The notes beneath the pieces are model-generated. The model was not told the origin of the DNA. It ran no database searches and was given only the letters and a program-made list of their open reading frames with translations. Both the position numbers and the translations under genes were made by a program. A DNA stretch of 64,000 bases from Plectosphaerella cucumerina (taxonomy: Eukaryota > Ascomycota > Sordariomycetes > Glomerellales > Plectosphaerellaceae). The stretch covers positions 4,464,001 to 4,528,000 of the forward strand of contig JAGPXD010000003.1 of NCBI GenBank assembly GCA_020746995.1, given 5' to 3'. Numbering within the stretch: position 1 is the stretch's first letter; each line of letters begins with the position of its first letter. Of the stretch, positions 34,270-46,755 are shown one piece after another.

Positions 34270-34839
34270 GGGGATATAGTTAACCGTGTAAGGGTAGTAG
34301 CCTTTTAGGGTATAGAACGGGGAAACCCGTATAGTTATATTAACTACGTTATTATAGTTAAACTTAGTCTCGGTTAGGGCTAATAACTAGGCTTCTTTAT
34401 TAGGGCTATAGACTTTTCGTAGATAGGTCTTAAGTTCCTAGTTAACTTACTCTATCTACCTGTCTAATTACGGGTACTAAGCGGTAGATATTTATTATTT
34501 AATTACTATTACTTTATAATAGTCTTACTAGAAGTAGCTAGTAATTAGCTTATCTTAGTTACTAATAATACCCTCGGGCGTACTAAATCGGTATTTAATT
34601 TTTTTATATAGGGTTATTACTAACTCCGCGGTATTTAGCCGCCGATAGGTTAGGAAGTAGTATACTATTTTCGTTATCTAGTAGACTACTACTAGTATTA
34701 TATTATACTTCTACCTATTACTTACTAATACCTTAGGGAGCCCCGTAATAAAGTTAAAGCTAATCTACTAGTAGGGGTATAATAGTAATAGTATAGACTA
34801 TAGGAGCCTATAGGGTTTATACCTTGGGATATATATACC
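34270..34839 (-). pseudogene. Ty3/Gypsy integrase relic
   Basis: Read on the minus strand with RIP-type stops, the phrases FITGLPK (near 34750), ILVVVYQITK and DRQIDRV (34451-34470) occur in the order of a Gypsy integrase core. It runs leftward and is degenerate throughout. It abuts a T-run at 34840. Confidence 0.7.
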
Positions 34840-34858
34840 TTTTTTTTTTTTTTTTTTT
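34840..34858. repeat. Poly-T tract of 19
   Basis: An uninterrupted T19 marks the right edge of the Gypsy relic. On the minus strand it reads as an A-tail, so it may be the 3' end of a non-LTR element whose body lies to the right. Confidence 0.8.
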
Positions 34859-36289
34859 AAGTAATACTACCTTAAATTTACTAGGTATATAAACTATAGG
34901 AGAGCTCTATACTTTATCTAGAGGCGGGAAAACCATTTCTACAGCTATAAATAGCCGCGGCTAGGTAAAAACCGCCCTAAACACCTGTCTTACGATATCC
35001 CGGGTATCTATTTTACTTTACCGTACCGTCGCTAGATATACCTATATACTCCTCTATATATTTATCGGGTATAGTCAGCTACGTATAGCCGCCCCCGATT
35101 TAGGGTAGTAGTATATAGGCTATTTATATATATACCTACCTCCCTAGTAAAGTAAAAGTAAAAGTATAGCCGCCTATAACTACTTATATTCCTACCTCCT
35201 ACCTACCTCCGGTATATAACTACTTTATTATATAGGCGGGGTAAATAATAACTTCTAAATAACTATATTATCCCCGGAGATCGGGTAGTTATTATTATAC
35301 AGGGTATAGGCGGGCGCCTTCGGCTATATAATATTATTTACCGCCGGGTATTATCGGGCCCTAGGCACTAAGTATATCTCGGAATAACTTTAAGTCTCGC
35401 TACCTATATTTCCTAGCTAAAAACCCCGTACCTACCGTATAGGGGGTAGTAGGTATACTCTTTCCTTTAAATACACTTAGGGCTTCCCTATTAAAAGCGC
35501 CCCTTATATACTATAAGGTATAGTTTTTCCTCTTTTAACTATTACTTTAATCTATATATTTAACCCCCCTTATACCTAGCCTTAGGAGCCCTATTTCCCG
35601 TTAGCCGGTATCCGCGGTAGCCTTATTATAGGTATAGCCGGCTTATCACGCTTATTATACCGCCTATTTCCCGTTTTTTCCGTTTTTATCGTTTAAGGGT
35701 CTTATAATCGGTAGTTTTAGCCTCGAAAGAGCCTACTTTCCCCTACGTATAGTTACTAACTATTATATACCTCCTTAGATTAATCTTACGGTACCTCTTA
35801 CAAATTAACTTCTATAAATATATTTACTACTCCCTTAAAAGGTTTTAAAAAACGTCCTTCCGTATTTATATATACTCTTTTATACTTACCTATAATAACT
35901 TTTAACCCTTACCTCGGTTATATCTACTTTATATTATACGGTATTAATAATACCCCGGATTAGGTATTTATAGCCCCGCGTGTATATATATATATATTAC
36001 TACTTATAAGTCTTTTCCTTCTTCCTTTTACTAGTATATATATTATCTCGCGGGTATTAACGGTTATTTCTAGGTATTTCTAACTAATTCTAGCTTATAA
36101 TCGTTACTATAAATATACTAAGGGTAATAGTTTTTATAATCCGGTAAGTTTTTTTCCCCCCGTTCTACTATCTCCCGCGGCCTGTCGCGGCCTCCTATAC
36201 CTATATTCCCTTACTAATAAGTACTTTACGTACTATAGGTCCTTCTTTAGTATATAGGTATTACGCGTACTTTAATTAAGGTATAGGCG
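34859..36289. other. Unassigned RIP-degraded sequence
   Basis: About 1.4 kb of TpA-rich DNA carries no motif I can identify on either strand. By position it may belong to the non-LTR element suggested by the T19 tract. Confidence 0.4.
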
Positions 36290-37154
36290 TGTTGAATAAA
36301 TAGTACTACTATATAATAGAAATATAGTAATACTCGCGGAAGAATCGAAAGTCGTAAATCGAAGGTCTGTATCGAAGAAGCGGTTATTACTTATACGTAT
36401 TACTAGTAATAAGTAAAACCATTAAATAGTAGAAGATAGTAGTATAAGGGTAGTAGTAGTAATAGTAGTAGTAGTAGTAGGTAGTAGTAGTTGTTATAGT
36501 AGGTAATCTGTGTGATAATGGAAGAAGGAAAATAAAACTCCTTAAGGTAAGGGGGTTGACTTTCTTTTATAGAAAATTCGTCCCTATAGAAATCGGTACG
36601 TAGATACGTACCCTGAAATTACCGAGAAAACCGACCCCGAGTCGGCTTTTTAATCCCCGGTTAGATCCCTACTACGGTAAATTAATTTACCGTAGTACGT
36701 TACGCTTCGGTATTTTAATTACCGAGATAAACCTTAAATACCCCGAGGTAAATAGCCGATATCTCCGACTTATATATATATATAACTATTATAAGTATAC
36801 TATTATATACAGCCTATATAGGCTTAGTTATATATAGTAGATCTAGAGATAATCGATTTACTACTTTAAAAGTTTCTAACCGTCGAGTTGTAAACTTTTG
36901 GAATTCTTAGGTTTATATAATTATATATAGCGCTAAGTACTAATAGTACTAGGCTATAAGTAATTTCATATATAGATAACGTAGTATCTAATATATAGCT
37001 ATAGTTATAATATAGTAATATAAAGCCTAACGCCTGATATTAGTAATCTAAGAGATTTTAGTTAGTTATAAGATTTTAAGACTTCGGTAGAATACTCCCT
37101 ATGTTAATAGTATTTATATAGTATAGTATAGATATATAGTATATATATTTAATA
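36290..37154 (+). mobile_element. Solo LTR with 5-bp duplication AGGCG
   Basis: This 865-base sequence begins TGTTGAATAAATAGTACTAC and ends in TTTAATA, flanked by AGGCG at 36285-36289 and 37155-37159, the 5-bp duplication of an LTR insertion. It contains a short TAG microsatellite near 36459-36490. The same LTR, with an expanded microsatellite, lies at 52667-53836 and reversed at 59164-60465. No internal retrotransposon sequence is attached here. Confidence 0.88.
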
Positions 37155-38649
37155 AGGCGGTTATTTATAGTAGTAACTTATTAACTATAGCTATAGATAT
37201 ATACTAGGCTGTGGTTACTACCTAGTGTTAGGCTACCCCTTCCCTAAAGGAGTTTACCCGTATATTAAAAGTAACTATTACCGTTATTATAAGCTTAAGT
37301 ATACCCGTTTATAATATTATTACTAATCTTTCGGCTCCGGTCCCCGATCCTACTACTCCTACGGCCGATACCGGCTATATATAGGCTATTACGGTTATAA
37401 TTAACTATAATACTACTATTATTAAAGTATTAATAACTATTATTACTACCCTTACTAAAACTTAACGTAAGATTATAAGTTTCTAGTTATTTCTAAGTTT
37501 AGGTACCTATTCTCGGGTATATTTCTATATATTTAGCTATTAACCCCTATTAGGCTAAGGTTCTTAGTAAGTATACGTATATCGATAATTCTAATCCCGA
37601 TAAATAAGTTACTTATAGTCGCGTCCTATCGCCCCGGTCTATATATAGTCGTATAGCCCTGTTTTTCCGGAGTTCTAGATAGTAAGTAGGGGGATTAAGA
37701 AAGGGAAGGGTTAGTAAGTTTTTACAGAGGATTATACTTAGTTTTATATACCTATAGTAGTAAGCGGGGTTTTATACCCCTCTAATATTTAGTTATTAGA
37801 TATTACCCTCTTTTTTAGATAAGGAGGTTAAAGAGACCCTTTTCTTCTCTCCTCTTTTAGTCTTAGGACTCCTCCCGTACCTAAAGGAACTTACGGGTAG
37901 TATTAAACTATTATAAGCGTTTAGTATTTATAATAAAGTAGACTATTACCCTAGTAAACTTCCTCTTCTAGAGGGAGGCGGGGTATAGCCTTATATCTAG
38001 GTATACTATTTATAGTTACCGATATTTATATCCTTCCTAGGGGTAGAAGCTAAGGATATAAGTTACTATCTCCCGCGGGGCGCTATAGGTATATACGGGA
38101 GTCTATATAAGGGGGACTCCGGCTTTAAAGAGGAAGTTATTTAGGCCGATCCGCTCTATATAGGTTTATATAAAGACTATACTCTCGGCCTTAGTAAGTA
38201 TTTTATATAGTAGTACATTACTATAGGCTAGGTATTATTTTTACGTAAGTATTCCTATACGTATATTAACGGGTATTTATACCTCGAAGTAGTCTTTTTA
38301 TTTATTTAGTACTTAGTCTACTAGTTTTACTTTCTAACCTAGTTACCCGAGGGACTACCGGAGTCCTTACGGGCTATAGGTCCCGGCCTTAGGACTAAGT
38401 CTATATATAGAGGCCTTACGGGTACGGGTAATTATATAGTCCCGTAGTTTATTAAATACGGTATAGACTTATTTCTTATTCTATAGCCGTTACTAGAAGC
38501 CGGTAACCCGTTAACTAAGCTAGATATCTATCGGCGGGGTATATACCTCTACTTTATAAAAGGCGGTAAGTATTACTCTAAATATACCCGTAATTATATA
38601 TAGGTATCTATTTTATATCTTCTTAAGGTAGTTTATAACGGGGTTAGGC
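37155..38649. other. RIP-degraded sequence, probably distal part of a LINE
   Basis: This lies downstream (minus-strand sense) of the LINE reverse transcriptase and upstream of the solo LTR. No RNase H motif could be fixed. A long plus-strand frame here is an antisense shadow of the LINE frame. Confidence 0.4.
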
Positions 38650-39421
38650 TTCCCGGGGGTATACTAGGCCGGGGTATTATAACTACCGGCTACCTATATA
38701 TATATAAGATAGACTATATATACTCTTAAAAGCCTAGGGCTACTTACTAAGGAGATAATCCTAGTAAGTATAAGGGTCTAGGTCTTTATTTTCGTAGTAA
38801 CTATAGTTATATATACCCGCTAGTTAAGCTTCCTGTTAAATATAACCCTAAAGACTCTACCTTTATTATCTAGCTTAATTATATAGTTACTAATACGTAT
38901 AGATATAGCCGGCCTCTTATACTAGTTAGAGAAGTTAATTAGGTTATATTTCCCGGGGTTAAAAGTAACCCCGAACTTCCTTACCTATTTAAGGTAGATA
39001 TTATATATAGCCTTAAGATTAGTATAGGTATCCTTATATATCCGGCCGCTACTAATAAGGTATATATCGTCTGTATAAGTAACTACTAGGAAGCCCCGTA
39101 ATTAGAGTATTTTATATAGGCTAGTAGTATAGAGGATAAAGAGGATAGTTAAGAGGGGGGACCCTTACGGGACGTTATAGTAGACTAGAAGAGGTTATAA
39201 TTACCTACTATCGAAAATAAGTTCTAATATATAGCCTATAAGGAAGTTAAGGATAAACTTAATAAAAGAGCCTAGGAAGCCTATCTTCGCGAGCTCCTAG
39301 GTAAGGCGGTAGTAGATAATACTATCGAAAGCACCTATTATATCTAGTAAGAGAAGGGAGGCGGCTACTCCCTCTTTCGCTATAGCCTATAGTATATAGG
39401 TAATTACGTAGACTATATCGG
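38650..39421 (-). pseudogene. LINE (Tad1-type) reverse transcriptase relic
   Basis: On the minus strand the RT motifs appear in the correct order: LLLDIIGAFDSI (near 39330-39370), VPQGSPLL-like near 39160, the catalytic YTDDIYL (near 39060), then FNPGKYNLINF, and a post-RT segment resembling the LINE thumb (FNRKLN, TTKIKTQTL with TAG read as Gln). Frame continuity is broken only by RIP-type stops. The relic begins abruptly at 39421 next to a GC-rich patch, so the 5' endonuclease part is missing or displaced. Confidence 0.82.
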
Positions 39422-40277
39422 GGGCTGCCCTCATTCACTAACGAGGCGCAGCCCGCCCCTTATTAGTCAGCCGCTTAGGCTAGTAGGTCTATCCCTATAC
39501 TTTTCCGACTCGCGTCGGATTCCTGTAGATAGAGTAGTTTTTCCCCTCTATTAATATATCTACTATTATCCTAAAGACCCCTTCGGTCCTATAGGTTATA
39601 TCCCCTTACTTCCGTAATAGTATCTTAAAAAAGGATTAAATAAGTTATTAGCTAAATTAGTAGTTAAAGTACTTCCCTTTTCTTTTATTTTACTTAATTA
39701 GATAATCCCTTTATCTAAGATATAGTTATTTAACCGTTAGTTATATTAGAAGATTAACTACCTTAATACTAATTAGAAGGATTAATAACCTTAAAACCCT
39801 TATATAACCCGGAATTAAACTTATAATCTCCGCGTTAGTATATTTCGGCCGTTTTAGGTATTAATATCTATCTCCGACTATAAAGTACTTTATTATAAAC
39901 TCAGCGCTTATAGGCAATTATAAGCACTAAGGCTACTATTAACCCTAGTTAACTACTTCGGCTACTAGGAACTATAACTAATAAAATTCCTCCGCCCTAG
40001 GCTAGAAGTCTTAAATTAACTCCTTTAACGATAATCCTATAGCCCGATTTAACGGGATCTAAATACTAGTATTACTATGGTATATCTCCTAGGACTAATA
40101 AGGCGGGATAAACCTATTAGTATAAATTACTCGGGTATAACTAAGTTAGTATTTATACTTAGTTAAGTCTAAACTACCTAAAAGAGAGTTACTCGGTTAA
40201 GTCTAAACTACCTAAGAGAGAGGTACTCGGGTTTAACTAAGCTAGCGATTTTACTCGGTTAAGACTAAGCTACTTAA
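39422..40277. other. Unassigned segment with GC-rich patch
   Basis: A GC-rich patch at 39422-39520 with GGCTGC and GCAGCC in opposite orientation is much less mutated than its flanks. The remainder to 40277 is TpA-rich with no recognised motif. Confidence 0.4.
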
Positions 40278-40285
40278 TATTTATA

Positions 40286-40976
40286 GGGCCTATCTAGAGA
40301 GGCAGTACAGATAGCTAGAGAGGCAGTAAAAAGTAGATCCGTTAGTAGCCTAAGCGCCACCCGTTGCCTAAAACCTAAGGTGTAAGTACTATAACCCGCG
40401 CCTTACCCTAAAACGGAAATTCTAACCTAGCCTAAGTATATACTAAGCTTAATTAGGATTCTACCGCCCGCGCCCGCCTACCGTATCTTAACTTCGCTAA
40501 CGTCAACCCGAATAGCTTTAATTAACGACCTTACAACCGGTAGATTTCGCCCCTCGCGATAACTTTAATTAACGACCTTACAACCGGTAGTTTAGAGCCC
40601 TCGCGATTACTTTAATTAAACACTTAAGACCGGTAGTTTAATTAAAATATTACACCCGGGCGCGCCCCTCGCGATCACTTTAATTAATAACCTTACGACC
40701 GGTAGTTTAATTAAAACGTTACACCCGGGCGTGCCGATCAGTAACCTCGCGATAGCTTTAACTAGCGCTAACCGGACCTGTAGACCTTATACGATAAGGG
40801 CTTTAAAGGGTTAAGTTAGGGAGTCTTTAGTAGATATAAAAACAGCTGTTTTTAGCTAGGACCTAATATAAGCTAAGGACAGGTTCGGATAGAAAAGCCG
40901 CTTAATCGGGTTAGCGTAGTCCGCCCTATTCTTTACTACCTCTCTAGCTATCTATACTACCTCTGTAGACAGGCCC
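40286..40976 (-). mobile_element. hAT-like MITE, copy B (complete)
   Basis: This 691-base copy is in reverse orientation to copy A. Terminal repeats begin GGGCCTATCTAGAGAGGCAG and end GTAGACAGGCCC. The flanking 8-base duplication TATTTATA (40278-40285 and 40977-40984) is not palindromic, which fixes both the element ends and the duplication length. Confidence 0.88.
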
Positions 40977-41079
40977 TATTTATAGCTTTAGGGAGTTATA
41001 CCTTTTTATATTAAGTAGATATATTTAATCCTACCCTATAATAGTCCCCGCCGGATATAGTAACACCCGTATACTATTA

Positions 41080-43500
41080 AAACCCCGGGGTAACTAAGGA
41101 ATCGTAAGTATAACTAGCTATACTATTAGGAAAAATAATAAAATAGTACTATACCTCTCTTACTCGGGAGTTTATATACTAACAGGCTAAACTAGTACTA
41201 ATCCGATATACTAAACTAAAGTAGACTTTAAGAAGGTATAACAGGATAAGTAATTCGTAAGAGTATAACTACCGCTATAGGGTACTAGTCTAGGAAGATA
41301 AGATATATAACTTAATCGATAAGTAGTATACTAATCTCCGTAACTATATTAAGGACCGGGAGAAGTATAATAGTATATAATAATAGTATAGGCCTATCGG
41401 GTACTATAGCCGGTAAGAGAGTCGGATTCTAACTAAGATTATAGAAGGAAGAGTTAGATAATAAACTTAACGGTAATAAGATTAAGAATAAGTATAAAGA
41501 TTATAAGAATCGATATAACGATATTCCGTAAAGTCTATACTTTAAGTTCTCTACTACTTAAATCTAGAGTATAATTAGTAAGGTTAATACTATAAAGTAG
41601 GCTCTCGAGTAGTAGAAATAGATAAATATAAAGCTAAGGTCTTCGATAGTTTTAGCCGGTATCTACGTCGATAAGGTAGATAACTTTAACTTAGATAAAG
41701 ATAACGGCAATAGTAGTAATCGCTATTTAATAATTAATAGCCGCTACTCATATAGTATCTAATTATATACTAGTAGCCGTAAATATCTATAACTACTAAG
41801 ATTAGTCTCCCGAAGCTTAAGGGCAAGGAGAATTTTAGGGAGTAAAATACCCGTCTTAGGGCTACCCTAGCTACTAAAGATATAATAAAGTATATTAAGT
41901 AGGATAATCCGCCTACCGGATATAACAGGAGACTATAGAGGAGAGAGTATATAGCTATCTACTCCGCTATAGTTAACTTACTTAATAATATCACGGATTA
42001 TCTCTATAGCGTTAGATAGGACGAGGATAGCCTTAACCCTTACTAACTATATAAAACGGTAAAGAAACTAGTACCTAAGATATTAAATAATACAGCTTTA
42101 CTATTTATTAAAAAGTAGAATAAACTAAGGATTATATTATATAGTTTAACTAAGTTATTTGTAGCTAATATATATAGTACTTACTTAAAGCTTAGAGAGT
42201 ACTTTAAGAGTAACTAAAACGATAAAGTCGGCTTATATATAGATCTTAATATAGTTAAAACTAAATACCCGGATCTTATAAGGTATTTTATAGCCTAGGA
42301 GAAAGTTCCTTAGTTTAAACTTATATATAAGATAGATACTCTTAAGACTTCTAAGGAGGTTAAGAATAAAGTTACGTTATTCGCCTCGCTAAATAATTAG
42401 AACTAGGGTAAGATTTAAAGTTAGAATAACTAGGGTGAGTCGTAAAGTCGGAACTAGAATAATAACTATAGTAACTAGGACTAGGGTTAGGGTTAGAAAT
42501 ACGGTAACGGATATAAGTACCTATACACTACTATAGAGTATTATAGGGCTTACCCTAAGTTAATTAATAAGAATATTCCTAACTATAACGGACGGATCGA
42601 CTATATTATAGAGTAGAATAGGAAGAAAGGAAATTACTATAACGTACTTCCCAGGTGAGTGGCCACCCCGGGTAAGTGGCCACCCTCCTTATCGCCGCTT
42701 AAAGGCTATTTTCGACCCCCCTGTAAAAGTAGGTTATACTAAGCCTAATCTAGTAATTCAAGCTTCTTTTACTAAGCGATAAGAACAATCAAGTAGTATA
42801 CTCTTTAGATAGTTCTATTAATAGCTATAAGTATAGTAGATTATATCTAGTTCTTATCGATTAGGTAGATTCATAGTCTACTATACTCAGAGTCGCTTAT
42901 ATAACTTTATAGCTAGTATATAGCTAAATTACCCTTATCGTTTAGTAAAATCAGCTTGAATTACTAAATCTAGCTTAGAATAACCTACTTTTACAGGGGG
43001 GTCGAAAATAGCCTTTAAGCGGCGATAAGGAGGGTGGCCACTCACCCGGGGTGGCCACTCACCTGGGAAGTACGTTACCCGTGCTTCTATATAAGTTAGC
43101 TACGTAAAGCCCGTAACCGGCCTATCCCTAGCTAGGTAGTAGATAATATATAGCCTAGCCTAATTAGGGATATAGCCGAAGGAGATAAATAGGTCGTTAA
43201 AGAGATCCTTTACGCTAGAACTTCGCGGCGAGGACGTAACGAAGTATACCAGGCCTTAGTCCGATAGGAAGGCTATTTCAACCCGATATAAGAGCCTATC
43301 GCTAACCTAGCCGACGTCTAAACTCTTAACGTCTTCGAGGTAAGGTATAGGCCTATTAAAACTAACGATAGGCCTGTTTAATAGTACCTTCGAGTAAAGC
43401 TAATATAAAGATATACTAGAGTCGTATAAGTTATATATATTATATTAAGGGGTTAGATAAATCTCCGTATTACTCGATTAATTAGGGGGCTATTATTAAC
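41080..43500 (+). pseudogene. Degenerate retrotransposon Gag-like frame
   Basis: A plus-strand frame with RIP-type stops runs for over 1.5 kb. Near 42400-42500, reading TAG as Gln, it is Gln/Asn/Gly-rich (phrases such as NNNYSN and KYGNGYK), like linkers of retrotransposon Gag proteins. It is split by a MITE at 42647 and resumes as TRASI after removal of the MITE and its TA duplication. No zinc knuckle or protease motif could be fixed, so Copia versus Gypsy is undecided. Confidence 0.42.
42647..43070. mobile_element. Pogo/Tc1-type MITE with long TIRs
   Basis: This 424-base element has near-perfect terminal inverted repeats of about 115 bases, starting CTTCCCAGGTGAGTGGCCAC, and is flanked by TA (42645-42646 and 43071-43072), the Tc1/mariner target duplication. 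The TIRs keep GTGGCCAC and other CpA-containing sites, so they are less RIP-altered than the host sequence. The TIR similarity continues weakly inward, so most of the element could fold into a hairpin. It has no coding frame. Confidence 0.88.
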
Positions 43501-45156
43501 CCGCCCCTAAAGTCTAACTAAAGAAAATAAAATAAATAAAGCCGAAGTTAGAAGGAGCGGTAAAGCCGTGGCGACTACTTAGCGGAAATATTATTATTAC
43601 GTACCCGTTTATACGGGGAGCGGCGGGGAGGGGCCGGGACTAAAGCCTCGGCGGTAGCGACTAGGCGATATATTAAGGTAAGGCCCTCGGCCTGGGACTT
43701 ATATATTTACTACTCGAAAGTAGTAAAGTTACGGTATAAAGCTATAACCTCCTCGGCGAGGGCCTAAAAATAACAAAGTTAGTAATCGAATAAAGAGCTT
43801 ATAAAGACGGAGTAAAGATATACGGGAGCTATAGGGGTAACGGGAGCTATAAGGGTAGGGACGATAGCTAAAGGGCTAGGGGTAGCCGGAGCCGGGGTTT
43901 AAGGCTCGGGAGCCCGGGCGATAGCCTCCTTAACGGCCTTCTTAGCGGCGCTAAGTACCTAGCGGTAAGCGGCGGCGGCGGTACGGAAAGTAGCCTTAGC
44001 CGTAGTAACTTATAAGTAAATTAGTAATAAACTAGACGCGATATAAATAGGACTACTTATATCGGCGGCGACGTCCTTATTATATACCTTATTAAGGCGG
44101 CGGGCGGTAGTATATATAGCCTCGGCCGGGGTAATAATAGAGGCGGTAAGCTATATATAAATAAACAGCGAAGATAATAATTAGATAAATAGAACTTATA
44201 CCTCGTTATAACTATACTTTTAGGAGTAATACTCCTAGTATTTAGTATCGGTACGGGCGGTACTAATACCTATATTAATAACGTTAGACTAGTAAACTCG
44301 TAGTAAATAGATAGTATAAACAAACCGGTTTAGTAACGGTACTCTACTAGGAGGTTACTGATATCCTTTTTAACCCTAAGGGCCGTGGCGATATAGTTAG
44401 TATAACTAAGGTAGGGAATAGCGTAAAGAGTACCGGGAGGAGATATAATCTAGACGTTGTTAGGACTTTACTATAACTTTGTAAGGACGGGGTAAGACTT
44501 ATAGCGTGAGGCCGAGGTATATAATAGGCTAAAGGCCTAAATAATAAATAAAACTTTTTAGGTCTAGGGACCCGGGTAATAAAACGCGATTCTAAGTAAC
44601 TAGGTAGCGACTTCCGTACGAGGATAATAAGAGGGACTAACTTACTTTCGGGACTAAAGGCTTAATAGGAGAGATATTCTACGATATAAGTTAGTACTAA
44701 ACTCGCGGTCGGCTAGGGCGGCGGCGGGTATTAGGTTAGGGTCGGGCTTATAAGTAGTCGTTAGGGTAAAGGAAGGAAGGAAAAAACAGCTTAAGGGATA
44801 GGTGTATAAAGTAGTTTTATTCTACAGGTTAAGACCTAAAGCCTCGCGAGTTTACTTTATACCCTTAGGTATCTCTAAGTAACTTTCGCGCTCCTATTAG
44901 GCGAATCTAGCCTATACCTGGGAGATCAGGCTCGAACGGCTATAATAATAGCTGTAACCGCTTATTTAATTAGGGGGCGGCTAATTAAAGCCGTTAATAC
45001 CTCGCGGCAAGGCCGGTAGCCTTATACTAGTAGCGATTAAGCCCCTCGAGCTAGAGCCCGCCCCGGGAGGCGGTATAAGTAGGGTATAGTGTATAACGCC
45101 CCGATATTTCTAACGGCGCGACTTCGCCGTAACTTCGGGCCGGCGGGAGGAAGGGG
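43501..45156. other. Unassigned relic with GC-rich Ala/Pro frame
   Basis: The segment is less AT-rich than its neighbours. On the minus strand near 43800-44000 a frame reads AAKKAVKEAI followed by an Ala/Pro/Thr-rich stretch, suggestive of a retroelement ORF1 or Gag, but no diagnostic motif is present. Confidence 0.35.
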
Positions 45157-46565
45157 GGTATTATTATAGGCTAATACCTACGGGTAGTTCCCGGTAATAG
45201 CTCGGCTAACCGGGCCTAGCTACGTAACTAATCCTCGCCCCGGCTTACTTCTAGCTTCGTGGTGTCTTTACTATAAAGTCTCCTTTTCCCCTTTTTCCCC
45301 TTATCGAAGATAGATAATTCTACTACCTCCTTTTTAGACTAATCAACGGGACCAGCCGTTAACACCCCTCGTGCTATATAGATCCCGCCGAAGATAATAC
45401 CGGCGGCGGCGATCCCTACGGCCCGCCGCTACCTACCGCTAGCTTTACTAGCTTCCAGGAAGCCGATAAAGCTACTAAAAACTATACCCTTATAAACGGC
45501 TATAGCCTTGTAGTTAAGGACTACTACCCTATTACTAACCCTATAAGATATACCTATAGATATAGTAAGGGTAAGGTGATTGTTAGTTAGGCTTTTACCT
45601 ACGTATATAATTTAAAGTACTATAAGACTAGTATATAGATAACTACCTACTCCTTTAGGATTAATATTAAGCTTTAGGACGACGGCTAGTAGGCTATCCT
45701 ACTATAGAATTTCGTCGCTAGGACCCTCTATAACTATCCCGCGGTATCCGCTACCTCCTTTAGTTATATTAGGGCTTGGATACTTAACGATTATCACGCT
45801 AATATCGTTACTATATAGAATAATAATATCCGCCTACGTAATATTATTACTAGCCTTACTAACCCGTAGGTAGGTAGGGGAGCCCCCCTTACCGGGATTT
45901 CCCGTAAGGACGTTATTAACCTATTAGTAAAGTATTATCTCTCTAAGCTTACAGGCTATATACCCCTATAGTAGCTACTTAACGTAGGTACCCTACCCTT
46001 TACGTAATATAGCTGCTAACCCCTTTAGTAACTAGATAACTCTGTAAGGTATTACTTCCGTGTTTTTAGGGATAGTAAACTACGGCTCTAATAGCTCTTT
46101 ATCGCGCTACACGAAACCCTCTAGTCTATCCGCGAGAGCCTAGATATCCTATAGATAGACTATACCTATAAGACTAACTACTTTAATATACCGCTACTAT
46201 CTATTTACGGTATTTCCCTACTACGTAAGAGTTTCTAGATTATAGCTATATTCCTCGAGGGCGAAAAGGAGGAATAGTATATATAAACACTCGAGATACT
46301 AGAACTATACTATCGCGAAAACAACTACCCCTTACTATAGGTTATTATTATAGACTATAACCTAGGGCTAATTAATACCCTTACCGCCTACTAACTATCG
46401 TAAGATATCCCGTACTTACTCTATAGATAGTATATTAATATAAATATCCTTATAAAGATAAAGAAGTATTTCCCGAAGCCTATACGTCTCCCTAACGGTA
46501 GGATTATATAGTATCAGGATTTCCAGGATTTCCTTAAGGTTTAGAATACTTTAATTTTATCTTTA
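45157..46565 (+). pseudogene. Hop-like MULE transposase, RIP-degraded and 3'-truncated
   Basis: On the plus strand, with RIP-type stops, an N-terminal FAR1/WRKY-like domain (RINIKLQDDG near 45660) is followed by the MULE transposase core: DYTYKTNYFNIPLLSIYGIS near 46155, FLEGEKEEQY near 46255, VIIIDYNLGLINTLTAY near 46345 and KKYFPKPIRLPNGRI near 46465. These match the order in fungal Hop elements. The left end near 45157 (GGTATTATTATAGGC) recurs inverted at about 54905-55136, so it is the element's terminal region. The right end is cut by a Pot2-like fragment. Confidence 0.78.
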
Positions 46566-46573
46566 TTAGTATA

Positions 46574-46755
46574 ACGTACTTTATAAGTAAGCTAGCTACC
46601 TAAACAGGCTAGCTACTTTACTTATCTTCTATAGAACCTAACTTTACTATACGATATTTTAATATAGTATTATATAATTACCCTTAAAAGAAAGCTAGGT
46701 CATCTTAGCTCTCTAAACTATAGAGAAAGACCCGAAACTAAGTATATAACGCGTA
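46574..46755 (+). mobile_element. Pot2/Fot1-like element, 5' fragment
   Basis: It starts after a TA with AAGCTAGCTACCTAAACAGG-type terminal sequence, which also occurs at 58389. It reads into the first residues of a pogo transposase (KESQVILALQTIE-like, TAG read as Gln) and is cut at 46755 by insertion of the next element at a TA. Confidence 0.65.

Noticed and set aside
37840..39190. Long plus-strand frame with only TAG/TAA breaks, resembling an unknown RIP-mutated protein
   Set aside because: The minus strand of the same DNA carries ordered LINE RT motifs including YTDD, so the plus frame is its antisense shadow.
42481..42496. Two TTAGGG-like units suggesting an internal telomere
   Set aside because: They fall in the Gln/Gly-rich part of the Gag-like frame and there are only two units.
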